From Heliopora coerulea (Eukaryota > Cnidaria > Anthozoa > Scleralcyonacea > Helioporidae): a stretch of 64,000 nucleotides of DNA. Shown one piece after another: positions 11,090 to 21,784 of this stretch. The stretch spans positions 298,804-362,803 of the forward strand of contig JASJOG010000276.1 of NCBI GenBank assembly GCA_030142905.1, given 5' to 3'. A model generated the notes under the pieces. That model searched no databases. It saw only the letters and a program-made list of their open reading frames with translations, and was not told the DNA's origin. Position 1 is the first letter of the stretch; each line of letters begins with the position of its first letter. The position numbers and the translations under genes are program-made.

Positions 11090-12330
11090 GAGGGTGAAGA
11101 TTCTGTATACGACAGAGCAGATGGGTAGGACAAGGATTGAAGAGCCTAAAAGAAGTATACAAGGAAACAAAAGTCAGAATTGCAACCAATATGTCAATGT
11201 CGGAGAGTATATGGATTGAAGTAGTATGGAAGAGGAAAGGCGATAGTGAGTATTGTTCAGTAAAACGTAAAACCGAACAGACATTGGCAGAATATGGATG
11301 GAAGTAACCTTTAACAAAAAAGGAGTTACGATCAACGGAAAGAATATGACAGCTCCCTGGAAAACCTGCTGGAGGAAACTGAAGGAAAGATTGATGAAAG
11401 GAATGAATAATAACAAAAAGGCCGAGTACATGAAGAAGGAAATGCAAAGCAATGTCTATCAAAACCAGGATGTGGGATATAGTGAAAGGCTTAAATGTAA
11501 TCTATACCCAAAAAAGACAACAGCGATGATAAACATGCAAGAACAGATGATCGCAACGAGGAAATGGAAGGGATGAGAGGACTAAAAGTAGAATCGGTAT
11601 TGTGCAGATTGTGTGGGCAATATGATGAGACTGTACAACATCTCTTGGCAGGATGTACAGTAAAAGCAGGGACAGAATATGTGAGGAGACACAACAACGC
11701 ATAGATTGTGCTAGCCATACAATGGGGAAGCAACATGGGATCATAGAGGAAGAAACACAGTGGCACCGACAGCAAATGGATAGAAGGGGTGGTAATGGAG
11801 AATAATAAGTTTAAGTTGATGTGGGATTTTAAATACAAATGAGGAAATATAATAAAGCTTAGCGGCTTGATATCGCACAAGAGGACTGGGTAGGGAAGCG
11901 CATTTGGCTTGTGAACATGGCTTGTCTTTAAGAACAAAATATTGAAGAAAAACGTCGGGAAGAGTTGAACAAGTACCAACAGTTAGCTTTTGAGAGAGAA
12001 TGAGAGAGAATTGTTTGGGTTTCTATGTAGAGATAATACGAATGGTAAAAGGATGTCTTGGAGGTAGTATCAATAAATTACAACAACAAATTGATAAACT
12101 GATACAACATGAGAAGGAAGCTAAATGGGTGGTGAGAAACATGCAGAAAATAGTATTAATGGAAAGTGAGACACTGTTACGCAAAGAGCTGAGCAAAGTG
12201 GTCCAAGAGGATTATGGAATTAAGGAATATGCAGTGCTGAAACATCCAACCCCAACAAATTTCGATAGGAGAAGCCATTATGTACATCTAGTAGACGCTA
12301 TTGGCCGTTAAGAATCGGCTATCAAACAAA
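11090..12330 (+). pseudogene. RLE-LINE family 2 copy, C-terminal half, heavily decayed
   Basis: Multiple stops and frameshifts. Recognisable pieces are VYKETKVRIATNM (post-RT region, matching VYKETKVRVATYM at 12.87 kb), the finger CRLCGQYDETVQHLLAGC at about 11610-11660 (CX2CX8HX4C intact), EYVRRHNNA, and the far C-terminal helix KWVVRNMQKIVLME at about 12126-12170, which corresponds to VLRNMQKSVVSS at the end of the family 2 copy at 28.4 kb. The element ends directly in the (AAT)n run at 12331. The reverse transcriptase portion is missing (5'-truncated). Confidence 0.65.
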
Positions 12331-12371
12331 GATAATAATAATAATAATGATAATAATAATGATAATAATAG
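12331..12371. repeat. (AAT)n microsatellite, LINE 3' end and junction
   Basis: About 41 bases of AAT with occasional GAT units, separating the end of one family 2 LINE from the body of the next. Confidence 0.95.
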
Positions 12372-13618
12372 CTGCTAACGAGATAATCGTGAAAGCTAGC
12401 GACGATAAAGGTGCAGTGTACGGGGTGAAGAAATGTGCGGAGGTAGTATTTAGAAGAGGTAAGATGACTAAAGGTGAGGGCTTGACTATATTGGAAGAGA
12501 GGGCAGAGGCGCTGGACACAGAACGATGACTTCTACAAATTCATTGGAATAGAACAGAGGAAGCAGATGAACAAAGAGAACGTATTGCAGAGAATCAAGG
12601 AAGAAATGTGAAAGAGGTTGGAGACCATCGTGGAGCTGGAGCTGTATGATAAGAATCTCATGAGAGCAATCAATTGCAGAGTCATCCCAGTTGCTTCCTA
12701 CGCCATGAATGTATGCCAGTTCACCCAGGAGTCATATGACCTTGATATGTTGGTGAAGGATATTCTACGCAAGAGAGGTATGCTGGGCCAACAGACAAGT
12801 GATGAGAGGCTCTACCTGAAGAGACAGGATGGAGGGCGCGGCTTGAAGAGGCTACGGCAAGTTTATAAGGAAACAAAGGTGCGGGTGGCAACGTACATGG
12901 TTTGTAGCACGAGCTGTTGGATAAGGATTGCTTGGAAGAGAGAGTACGAAGGTGAATACAAGAGCTTAAAAAAGGAAGCAGAACAAGTGCTGCGTCAAGT
13001 TGGAGTGAATGTTGAATTTAGGGAGGACGAATTCTGGAAAGATGGTGAGAAGATGGATAAAGAATGGGCAGGATGCTGGGCGGAGCTGAAGAAAGGACTG
13101 CAGAACGGCTAGAGAGAGAAGTTGAAGAATGATTATAAGGAGAAAGATATGCAGAGTCAAGTGTTTGCAGGGCTGGAGATCGAGAGCCTTGTGTGGTTGA
13201 ACACAAATATCACACCACAGAAGACAGCTGGAATCATGGATTTCCTGAAGCAGATGGTGGAGACTCGGAAGTAGAAAGTGTTGCGTGTGATAGGAGGCGG
13301 GGATGGAAAATGTAGATTGTGTAAGATGTTTGATGAAACCGTTAAATATCTGCTTGCAGGGTGTGAGATTCTGGCAGTAAAAGAGTATCTCGGTAGGCAC
13401 AACAATGCCTTGATGGTACTGGCTGTTAGCTGGGCCGTTGAAAGAGAACTTCTCCCAGCCAATACGGCAAGGTGCACTGTTAGATGGGAGAAAGGCCATG
13501 TGCTAAAGGAGAACAGGTTCAAGATGTGTTGGGACTTAGAGCATAGGATGAGAAAGACCAGCTGTGCATGTAGACCAGACTTGACATTAGCTGACGAGAA
13601 AGCGTGGAAGGTCTAGTT
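12372..13618 (+). pseudogene. RLE-LINE family 2 copy, RT C-terminal part to endonuclease region
   Basis: The segment begins inside the region just after the RT active site (YGVKKCAEVVFRRGK, the counterpart of FGIKKCGVLVLKRGK in family 1), continues through the thumb-like region (NCRVIPVASYAMNVCQFT, ERLYLKRQDGGRGLKRL) and the finger CRLCKMFDETVKYLLAGC at about 13310-13365, where the CCHC histidine is replaced by Tyr. It ends near CRPDLTLADE, the start of the PD-(D/E)XK endonuclease motif. Open frames are 12618-13112 and 13278-13616, separated by stops. 5'-truncated, and the endonuclease core is lost at the junction with the next unit. Confidence 0.65.
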
Positions 13619-13629
13619 AATGGATCTGG

Positions 13630-14366
13630 CTCCCGCTCACCAGAGTCCGGGGTGTCACCTTTGGCAAGTGCCAGCAACCCCTTAGCCAAGAATAGATAAG
13701 ACTCTTTAGCCTTGGGTGGCAATTTGTCTAGGAGAAGAAAACTCCAAGATAAAACCAGAGATAGGTAAGCATTACAATGACTCGGAGCCTGTGACCTCTA
13801 TAAAACTAGCAGGCCTTGATAAGATGACGTAGGGAGTGGTGCCCCTGCTTTGCTAGTTATGTAGACAGATAGTCAAAAGCCTCAGCTTGCCTTAATTGGC
13901 TGGCAGCTGCAAGGACACCACGTTCAGGTGTTGGTAAATCTGCCCTGTTAGTCCAAGGACTAGAAGAAAATCTGTACAGCTGGCTGATGTCCCTGAGCTT
14001 AGTTGGTTGACGATGAACAAGCCTTAAATGCTTAAACAGGTAAGCACTAGTGTAAGAATAAAACAACGTTCAGTCTCAACCCATGCAGTGAGACACCTAA
14101 ACTGACCTCAAGTGGTTGGAAGTGCAACAGAGTACTGTTAAGTTCAAACTGGATATGCACATCATGGAGCACTTTCAGGGACTTTAGAGGGGTCCTTTAC
14201 TCCTTCATGACTGGATAAGTTCGGCGAGTAAGGGTTGGTAAAATTTCCTGACCCCACGAGTTCCCTGAAATATGCAATGTCTGTTGCGGCCTCACTTGGC
14301 GGAATCCTGGGAGCTTGTAGTAGGCCAAGACCCCTTCTACCATCCGTAGTGTGGTGTGCGAGTTGT
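13630..14366 (+). mobile_element. Non-coding unit made of LINE 5'-UTR-like and 3'-UTR-like sequence
   Basis: The left part (GGCTCCCGCTCACCAGAGTC, CACCTTTGGCAAGTGCCAG) matches the 5' UTR of the family 1 copy at 33.55 kb. The right part (GGTAAATCTGCCCTGTTAGT, a CAGTGAGAC block and GGCCAAGACCCC near the end) is related along its length to 59.96-60.44 kb and, like it, runs straight into (AAT)n. There is no reverse transcriptase between them. I read it as a non-autonomous derivative or internal-deletion product of an RLE-LINE, mobilised by the array families. Alternatively it is two adjoining UTR fragments. Confidence 0.5.
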
Positions 14367-14464
14367 AATAATAACAATAATGACAAAACCATAAACAATG
14401 ACAGTAACAATAACAACAATAACTATAGTAATAATATTATTAATAGTAATTATAATAATAATGA
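14367..14464. repeat. (AAT)n-rich microsatellite, about 100 bp
   Basis: Imperfect AAT/AAC/GAC trinucleotide tract ending the non-coding LINE-related unit. Confidence 0.9.
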
Positions 14465-14469
14465 AAACC

Positions 14470-15216
14470 AGAACGTCAAAATAAGAATAGTACTCATACG
14501 GAGATGCTTCGGAATCGTGGGAACTGGATGATGTTGACTTAAAGGAACATCACCATCAACCTGTCTTTGGAGGATTTTTCAGACATAACCAAAATGAAAT
14601 CAGAGCAAAGGATATCGCTGTTAGTGCCGGGATTCCGTGTCGAGATAACACATTGGTTTCGTTGGAGAGGTCTTAATATAGAAATCCTACAACTGGAAAA
14701 TTTTTGAATTTTTAGTGTCAAACAACCCATTTCCAATGATTTGTCTGTGACTTTTTTTCTAAACATCAGATCTTAAGGAATAATTAACTGTCAGTTACTG
14801 CTCGGGTGAACAAATGTAACACAGTTTCCTCTTTTTTACTTCAGACCATATTTAGTTGCTTTTTTCTATTACCCCGGTTCCTCTTTTAAACAATAGCGGC
14901 ACTACGGGGAGGACTACAGTCGAAAATACTTGCTAGTCTATTCTCTTTTTATTTGAATTAAAAGTTAAGAATGACATTTTTCGGAATCTGTTTTAAATAA
15001 GCCAATGTTTCAATCGTTGCCTAAGCACTACTAAAAGAAATTATGAAAGAAATTAGTTTTTGAAATTCAATTATTGAAAGAAATCATATTAGAACACGGC
15101 TCTTCTCAAAAAGCATGTGCTCGGAGGCAGTGCAATTTTAACTCACATGCATATACTATGATAAACTACATATAGTATGATAAACCTCATTCATCTCTGT
15201 TAGTCGCGTCCTTAGT
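14470..15216. other. No gene recognised
   Basis: AT-rich and stop-rich, with no repeat or coding signal I can name. Confidence 0.5.
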
Positions 15217-15519
15217 TTAATTTATGAGCCTCGATTTTTGCCAAACTCTCTTTAAATCGCGGTGGTTGGATATAAGCACACGTGGCAGGTATTTTCCTAT
15301 TATAATCTCTATTACAATGTCTGTTTTCCAGACAATCGGAAACTGTTTCGTAGACAAACATAAATTTGACACCCTAGTAAGAGAACGCGCTATAGCAGGT
15401 GCAGCAACTTTAAGGATCTTCACACGAACGCCTTCATCACCAGTTGCCTTATACGGGCGACAGAGGTACCAGGCAGGAATCGCAGACGGAGAAGAAATAA
15501 TAAAGCCCAGCAAAAACAC
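15217..15519 (-). pseudogene. Fragment of a CR1/L2-like reverse transcriptase
   Basis: Minus-strand frame with KATGDEGVRVKILKVAAPAI, followed by ARSLTRVSNLCLSTKQFPIVW. This is the fingers region found at the start of the RT domain in CR1/L2/Jockey elements (the KATG-D-P--LK--AP-IA--L--IFN-SL--G-FP--WK pattern). No catalytic Asp motifs are included. Its 3' side borders the Penelope inverted arm at 15545. Confidence 0.6.
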
Positions 15520-15642
15520 GCAAAATAGGCATATTAAAGGTTTAAAATGTAATTCTAACGTCTCGTTGCTGCACGCAACATCCTCAGAGAATGAATAACT
15601 TATATTACAAGGTGATGATATTTAATGGTATGTTACATGATA

Positions 15643-17034
15643 TAGTGGGGATCAAAAGTCTGAGTCCAGTCAATATGCTTTTGTCTTTTATTGATATACA
15701 ATATATTTTCACACAACATGGCACTATACGTGCATAACTTTAGCATTTACATCAACATTGGAATTGAGTACATTGTATTGACCAAGTAAACATTACTTTA
15801 ATATCTTGTGTGACCTCCTTTTGCTTTTAAAACAGCTTCAGCTCTTCCTGGCATAGAGTCAACAAGATTTCTGAGTACTGCTGGTTTAAGGTTATTCCAG
15901 CTTTGATTAAGGACATCCCATAGGTTGTCTTTACTTGTGGGATCATGTTTCACTTTCTCTCGTTTCAAATGTTCCTATAAATTCCCAATAGGGTTTAGAT
16001 CCAGAGATTGAGGAGGAAAATCCATAACGACCAGATCACCTTTCTCTTCCTTCCTTCTTAAATAATTTTTACACATGTGAGAAGTGTGTTTCGGATCATT
16101 ATCTTGTTGCAACACGAAACCTCTTCCGCACAACCTTAAGCCAGATGGTATGGCTCGTCTTTGAAGGATGGAGTGATATTTTTGCTTTGTAAAAGTGTTC
16201 TTAATTCTTTAAAGATCGCCAGTACCATTATAACTAAAGCAGCCCCAAACCTGAATGTTCCCACCACCATGTTTCACTGTTGGCTTGAGGCAAGAATTTA
16301 TAAATCTCTCATTCTTTCTACGTCTAACATAAATGCGACGGTTATTTCCGTATATTTTAAATTTTGATTCATCTGCGAAAAGAACATTTTTCCAATCTTC
16401 TTTAGTGTAACGCCTGTATTTTCTGGCCCATAGCCACTGTTTCCGTTTGTTTCGGGATCTTAGCAATGGTTTTAAGACAGCCACTCTTCCATGTAGACCA
16501 TATGCATTTAGTCTCCTTTTCACTGTTGATCTGCTTATTGTTTTTTCTTGAGTTTCATTAACTATTGATTGAATGTTACCAGCCGTTGCAGTTCTGTTAC
16601 GTAAGGAAGTTGTTTTAATGTACTGATCCTCCTTCAAAGTGGTAGCTCTTGGCCTCCCAGATCTTGGTTTTGTAGAATAGGATTTTGTTCCTTGAAACCT
16701 TTCCAAAGTTCGCTGCACGGCACCCTTTGAAATCCCCATCTTTTCAGCAATTTTGCGTTGTGAAAAATCTTCATTACTCTGTGCAATTATTTGACCTCTT
16801 ATTCCTTCACTGAGTCCTTTTGCCGTCTTTGGTCCAGCTACACATCATAGAGACTTTATATAAATTACAGCGTGTGTTAAATAACTCAAAAATTAAAAGG
16901 AAGGCAAGTGGAAGCATTTACTGATAAAAATACGCATGTGTAGATCAATAAATGAATTTTTTTCCACATGAAACATGATTTAACATACATTGAGGGAAAA
17001 AATACAACTGGACTCAGACTTTTGACCCCCACTG
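15643..17034 (-). mobile_element. Tc1-like DNA transposon, about 1.39 kb
   Basis: Terminal inverted repeats of about 28 bp: AGTGGGGATCAAAAGTCTGA at the left and its near-complement ending at 17034, with TA on both sides (15641-15642 and 17035-17036). The other Penelope arm (17655-17670) shows the same site with one TA and no insert, confirming the exact borders. The element contains one transposase pseudogene on the minus strand. Confidence 0.9.
15798..16850 (-). pseudogene. Tc1-type transposase pseudogene
   Basis: Paired-type helix-turn-helix regions (SQRKIAEKMGISKGAVQRTL, then SRSTVKRRLNAYGLHGR) precede a DDE core. The first Asp is in VLFADESKFKIYG and the second in VLQQDNDPKHTS. The third acidic residue, expected in the NPIENLW block, is Gly (NPIGNL) and is followed by a stop. 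Another stop interrupts the frame at about 16205-16208, and no start codon remains upstream of about 16850. The frame ends with GHTRY and TAA at 15798-15800. Length is close to the usual 340 residues. Function: cut-and-paste transposition into TA. This copy cannot be active. Confidence 0.85.
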
Positions 17035-17170
17035 TATGTAAACGAAATATTGGCGTAAGAACGGAAGTAGGAAGGACAAAAGGAAACAGCAGACTGAGAT
17101 GTAGTGGAAAGGTCGAGAAACGAAAGGTCTTAAAATAAAGAAAGTGGAAAAGAGCCCAGGTTGGCATTAG

Positions 17171-17660
17171 CCTCCAAATTCGCACTCAGATTCAGAAGTT
17201 ATGCTCCAGTGCTTTCCCTCACATTAAACTCCGCTTTGTTTTCTGTCCTTCTCTCCGATTGTCTCACTTTTTTGTCTTTAAGGACAGGATTCCCAGGGCC
17301 TTGAGATCTCGTGTCGTTTACCGTTTTAATTGTCAACGTTGTAGTTCGTTGTGTGTCGGCCAGACGAGTCGGCTTCTCAACACACGAATCTCAGAGCACT
17401 AGGGCATTTCTGCACTTACGGGCAAAAAACGAGTCAATCCTCCTCCGACTAACATCCTGTCACATCATTGTGACACTGGACACCCTGTCTTGCCTGATGA
17501 CTTCACTATCTTGTCTTCTTCTTCCTTCAACTCTGAACTTCTCGTCAGAGAAAGTCTGCTTATCCGCAAACTCAATCAATCGCTTAACGCCAACATGGGC
17601 TCTTTTCTCGATTTTTCCACTTCCGTTCTTACGCCAATATCTCGTTTACATATCATGTAA
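17171..17660 (+). pseudogene. Penelope-like element: end of RT and GIY-YIG endonuclease
   Basis: The frame starts with IKLRFVFCPSLRLSHFF and VFKDRIPRALRSRVVYRF, the linker after the Penelope reverse transcriptase. It continues with a CX2C pair (NCQRCSSL), the GIY-YIG core LCVGQTSRLLNTRISEH, SHHCDTGHP, and RESLLIRKLNQSLNANMGS, the conserved end of the nuclease. One in-frame stop follows ISEH at about 17400. Penelope proteins join an RT related to telomerase with a GIY-YIG nuclease that nicks the target. Only the last 160 codons or so survive here; the RT palm is absent because the copy begins at the inverted arm (about 17170). Confidence 0.75.
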
Positions 17661-17765
17661 AATACCATTATATATCATCACCTTGTAATATAAGTTATTC
17701 ATTCTCTGAGGATGTTGCGTGCAGCAACGAAACGTTGGTGAAACGTTGAATTAAACAAACGAATA
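17660..17765 (+). repeat. Penelope terminal repeat with a hammerhead-like remnant
   Basis: Directly after the GIY-YIG stop. It contains CTGAGGA (core CTGANGA), then GTTGC/GCAAC able to form stem II around GTGCA, then GAAAC and an ACGT/ACGT stem followed by T, the layout of a small hammerhead. Stem I is poor, so activity is doubtful. The inverted copy at 15558-15600 has GAGAC instead of GAAAC. Hammerheads in Penelope terminal repeats are an established observation. Confidence 0.4.
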
Positions 17766-17769
17766 TTTT

Positions 17770-18740
17770 TGTACGTCATCATTTAGGTTTTTGCGTCCGC
17801 TGACCATTCTATAGAAGGCCAAAACGGCACTATGCAGGCGTCTTGATGTGGGTGGGTGGTTGGCTGGCTGGGTTTGTGGCAATTACATGATAGCCCAATA
17901 AGTTACGGGTATGAGTGAAGAATTTACAGAACGTGAAGGACAGGTCGCAAATATCGAGTGGACCGCGTGGTCCTACGTTTGACGTCAGAGAGAGGAGAAC
18001 GTTTTGTGTTAGGAATAGTTCAGACGTCGACGTTCTGTCGCATTTAATTCGTCACATTTAATACTACGAAAACTTGACGGAGGTGACAAGTTTCAGTTCA
18101 GAAGTAGAATTTAATGTGTCGCATTTAATTCGAAGCTTGAAATGTGACACCAAACAGCGCGGTTGTTGATTATTTCAGCAAGCCGAAAGAGGTCATTCAG
18201 ACCAAAGTTTTCAAAATAAAAAGAGAAACGCGGCTTAGTTGACTCCGAATATTGCGCTATTAAGACGTTTGAGGAGTCATTTAATTCGTCATTTTCGTCT
18301 GCTTTAACAGATATTGCCCGGGTCTAATATTTCAGTCCCTGTAACAGGCGACTATTTTTAATAGCCCCCCATTCACGCTTATCGTCAGTTTTTTTCTCCA
18401 CAGAGCAGTCTGGACGGCTGTTCACTGGCACAGTACAAAGAAAACGCTCTTGTTTATTTCTCGTTTCCACAACTTGGATAAGTATTCTGCTCCTATGCCA
18501 TGTTGAAAATGATACCCGTAGGGTCCACGAAGCTTCAAACGTTGTATCATCGGATAAGAAAACTAATTTTACTAATTTATGCATTTTATCCGACTGTATT
18601 TTTATGCGACGTCTAAATCAACATCGAATTTCCGCCGAATTTAATTCGACGCGTCGAATAAAATCAGTTCAGACGTCGCATTTCCGTCGAACAGAATTGG
18701 TCGCATTAAATGCGACTGAACTTTAACTTATGGACTTTAA
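17770..18740. other. No gene; degenerate non-coding repeats
   Basis: The region has recurring short words in direct and inverted order (GTTCAGACGTCG at about 18017 and 18668, GTCGCATTTAAT near 18040, 18118 and 18700), consistent with a decayed foldback element spanning about 18010-18720. No terminal repeats could be fixed and no coding was recognised. Confidence 0.4.
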
Positions 18741-18744
18741 TCCA

Positions 18745-20873
18745 TGCAAGAAAAGATTATAACTAACGCTGAAGAAAGCAAAAGGTTCTGGGGACGAATT
18801 TAGGATGAAGTGAAAGACCACAATAAGCAAGCAGAATGGTTGAAAGAAATCAAGGAAAATGTAAAATACCCTTCACAAGACGATCTACAGATAACTAAGG
18901 AGAAAGTTGAGATGCGATGCAGGAAGGTGTCTAATTGGAAAACCTCAGGACTTGACGGAATGCAAGGCTTTTGGATTAAATATTTGACATTATCCCATTA
19001 AAGAATAGCGGATCAAATGGAAAAAAATCTTAAATGATGAAGATGAACTTCCAGAATGGATGACGTCAGGCAGAACTGTGTTATGTGTGAAGGATGCAAA
19101 AAAGAGTAACGGTGCAGACAACTTTAGACCAATAACTTGTTTGCCTTTGATGTGGAAGCGCAGGACTGGGATTTTAACAGAAAGTATATACGGGTTTTTG
19201 GAGGGCAACATGGTGTTGCCAAATGAACAGAAAGGATGCAGAAGAAAGAACAGGGGGACTAAAGACCAGTTAATCATAGATAAGATGGTACTGAAATATT
19301 GCAGGAGGACAAATACCAACCTGGCTATGGCCTGGATAGATTATAGAAAAGCCTATGATATGATACCACATTGAATGCTTAGAAATGTTTGGGATTGCTA
19401 AGAACGTGGAACGGTTCAGAAGCCACTCTACGTCTCAATGGAAAACGGAATTGACATCTGCTACTTTGTGTAATACCACTGAGTCTAGTATAATTAAGGA
19501 ATGTGAAAGCGGGATACGAGTTCAAAGGTAAACAACAAAGGATCAATCACTTGTTATTTATGGATGATCTAAAAATTATATGGTAAGAGAGAAGTTCAAA
19601 TTGATTCCTTGGTCAAGACTATACAACTCGTCAGTACATATATCGGAATGGAATTTGGTATCAAGAAATGTGGGGTGTCGATCCTGAAAAGAGGAAAGAT
19701 TGTAAAGTGTGAAGGTAGTGCTTTGTCAAATGAAAATTATTGAAGATGAGAGATGCAAATATTTGGGCATCTTAGAGATGGACGAAATTAAGGAAGAGGC
19801 AATGATAAACAGGTTCAAGGAAGAATACTTGAGAAGATTAAGATTGATTCTAAGGTCAAAATTGAATGGACAAGATAAGTTTCAAGCGATCAATAGGTAG
19901 GCGGTAGCAGAACTCTGGTATGGAGCAGAAATTGTCAAATGGAGTAATGAGGAGTTACAAAGCTTGGATAGAAAGTCGAGGAAAGTTGGTAACAGTGCAT
20001 GGTACCTTTCATCCTAGAAGTAATGTAGATAGGTTATATCTACCAAGAGGAAAAATAGCAAGAGGGCTAATGAGTTGTGAAAGTTGTGTGCAAGCAGAAG
20101 AGAATGGGATAGGGTGGTATGTTGAGAATACCGTAGAGCCACTCTTAGTACTGGTTAGACAAGGGGGTATAATCAGTACAGAAGAATGTGTGACAAAAGA
20201 AAAGTACAAGAGAAGTAAGGCAGAGGAAAGAGAGCAGAAGTGGAGCAATAAGAAGATGTATGGACAATACTGTAGGGAGACAAGTGATGACATTGACAAG
20301 GGGAAGAGGTGGTTGTAGTTGAAAAACAGTGATTTAATAGCAGAAACAGAAGCTGTTATCTGAGCTGCGGACGAACTGGCATTAACGACTAACTACATCA
20401 AGTTCAACATAGATAAGACTGTTGAATCACGCCTATGTCGAATGTGTGGTGAAAAAGGGGAAAATGTGGGACATTTGATTAGCGGATGCAAAAAGCTTGC
20501 TCAAACAGAATATAAAAGAAGACATGATAACGTGGCAAAAAAGTCCATTGGACATTATGTAGGAAAGATGGCTTGGAGCGATCAGCTCATTGGTATGATC
20601 ATGCCCCGAAAGGAGTGGTGAAATCTGATGAGATAAAGGTGCGATGGGATTTCATGATACAGTGTGATCATCACGCAGAATGTCGAAAACCAAATATAGT
20701 TGTTGCGGAGAAAGAAGAAAAGAAATGTTTAATTGTTGACATTTCCATCCCTGATGATATAAATGTTGGAGTGAAAGAGGAGAAGATTTAGAAGTATGAC
20801 GAGCTAAAATGGGAAATTAAAGAGTTGTGGTCAATGAAGAGGGTAAATGTATTTCACAATAGTATTGGGAAAT
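18745..20873 (+). pseudogene. RLE-LINE family 1 copy, 5'-truncated and decayed
   Basis: The copy starts just before the RT (AEESKRFWG at about 18765), then [78 protein letters not shown] (catalytic FMDD intact), FGIKKCGVSILKRGK, LPRGKIARGLMSCESC, the finger CRMCGEKGENVGHLISGC (about 20430-20490), WYDHAPKGV, and the endonuclease KPNIVVAEKEEKKCLIVDIS. Frames are broken many times (19001, 19374, 19560-19700, 19900, 20318). The RT copies RNA at a nick made by the endonuclease. The end at about 20873 runs into the hairpin at 20907, not an AAT run. Confidence 0.75.
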
Positions 20874-20906
20874 CTCAACCGTTTCACATCATCATTTTCT
20901 CCAGTA

Positions 20907-20982
20907 CTCTCTCTGGAGTGTGTTCATATCAATTTCCCTACAAGGCACAATGGTATGAACACACTCCAGAGAGAGTACTGCG
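20907..20982. repeat. Near-perfect hairpin, 27-bp arms
   Basis: CCAGTACTCTCTCTGGAGTG (20909 on) is repeated in reverse complement as ACACACTCCAGAGAGAGTAC ending at 20981; the loop is about 17 bases. The right arm codes for the LINE block WYEHTPERVL, so the left arm is an inverted copy of LINE sequence joined to its own partner. Confidence 0.75.
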
Positions 20983-21455
20983 GCGTAGCCAAACTGCGGC
21001 GTAGCCAAACCCGGGCCCACCAGGGCCCAGGCCCGGGCGTCAGCTACAAACATGGAGGCACTTCCAAAAACGTCTTTGGCATATTCAACTGAAAAATACA
21101 AGATAAATTTTGAATAATTTGATATCAGCCCTTTTAGTTTGGCCCATGAAGGGAATTTCTTTGACCAAATTTTCCTCCCACCCTAAATATTCGCGCAATT
21201 TGTTGTCATCAATGTGATATCGCGTAGTTTAAAAAAGTAATTTGGAAGATCAGTTTGACTTTAACGCCTACTAAAGCCGGCTCGGCGCCGCAGCCTAATA
21301 TACGATAATGGCGCCCTCAAAATGCAGGAAATACCCTTTCAGAAACCCAAGAATTCAAAAATTTTCCTGGGGGACAAGCACACTAATCGGTCCCCCCCCG
21401 ATTAGTGTGCTTCCCAGGCCCTGGTATCACAGATTCTCTGGCTACGCCACTGACT
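20980..21455. mobile_element. hAT-like MITE in a LINE fragment
   Basis: The right end is TCTGGCTACGCCACTG (ending at 21455), and the left end has the related CTGCGGCGTAGCCA, present twice in tandem (20980-21008). It is the same end type as the MITEs at 23408 and 55713 (CAGTGGCGTA). It separates WYEHTPERVL from VKLLWD of one LINE copy. Non-coding, with a CCCGGGCCC-rich patch inside. The target duplication is unclear. Confidence 0.5.
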
Positions 21456-21782
21456 GGAAAATGGTAATGTGAAACTGTTGTGGGATTCCCAATACAGACC
21501 GATCATCATGTTGACCATAATAAACCGGATATTGTGTTCATGAAAAGAAAAAAAGAAATTGTTGGATAACAGATGTTGCGTGTCCGTTCGACACAATGGT
21601 GGAGAAGAAGAAGCAGGAGAAACTCACTAAATATCAGGACTTAAGAAGAGAAGTTAATAAACTGTGGAATTGCAGGAATGTAACTATCATACCGATTGTT
21701 GTTGGAGCGTTAGGAACGGTTGGAAAAAAACTCTCTCAGTGGTTGAAAAGGATAGATATAGATGACAGCTTTGAACTTTAAA
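21456..21782 (+). pseudogene. RLE-LINE family 1 endonuclease tail
   Basis: Pieces of the restriction-like endonuclease: VKLLWD, HNKPDIVFM (PD of PD-(D/E)XK), and an open frame 21596-21781 with KLTKYQDLRREVNKLWNCRN and VTIIPIVVGALGTVGKKLSQ. The frame shifts between PD and the lysine-bearing KYQ block, so the nuclease is broken. It is followed without an AAT run by the next copy. Confidence 0.7.
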
Positions 21783-21784
21783 AC

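Larger units (their letters stand above)
15545..17170 (-). mobile_element. Inverted arm of a Penelope-like element, split by a Tc1 insertion
   Basis: The pieces 15545-15642 and 17037-17170 together form a reverse-complement copy of 17580-17750: the end of the GIY-YIG coding region plus the adjoining terminal repeat, sharing CTGCACGCAACATCCTCAGA, ACAAGGTGATGATAT and ATTGGCGTAAGAACGGAAGT. The arms are diverged, and the left one has about 60 extra or replaced bases near 17075-17135. Penelope elements frequently carry such inverted partial copies at one end. The unbroken arm gives the empty site of the Tc1 element. Confidence 0.65.

Noticed and set aside
18010..18720. A defined MITE based on GTTCAGACGTCG words
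   Set aside because: The words recur in direct rather than clean inverted order and no target duplication could be found, so borders cannot be supported.
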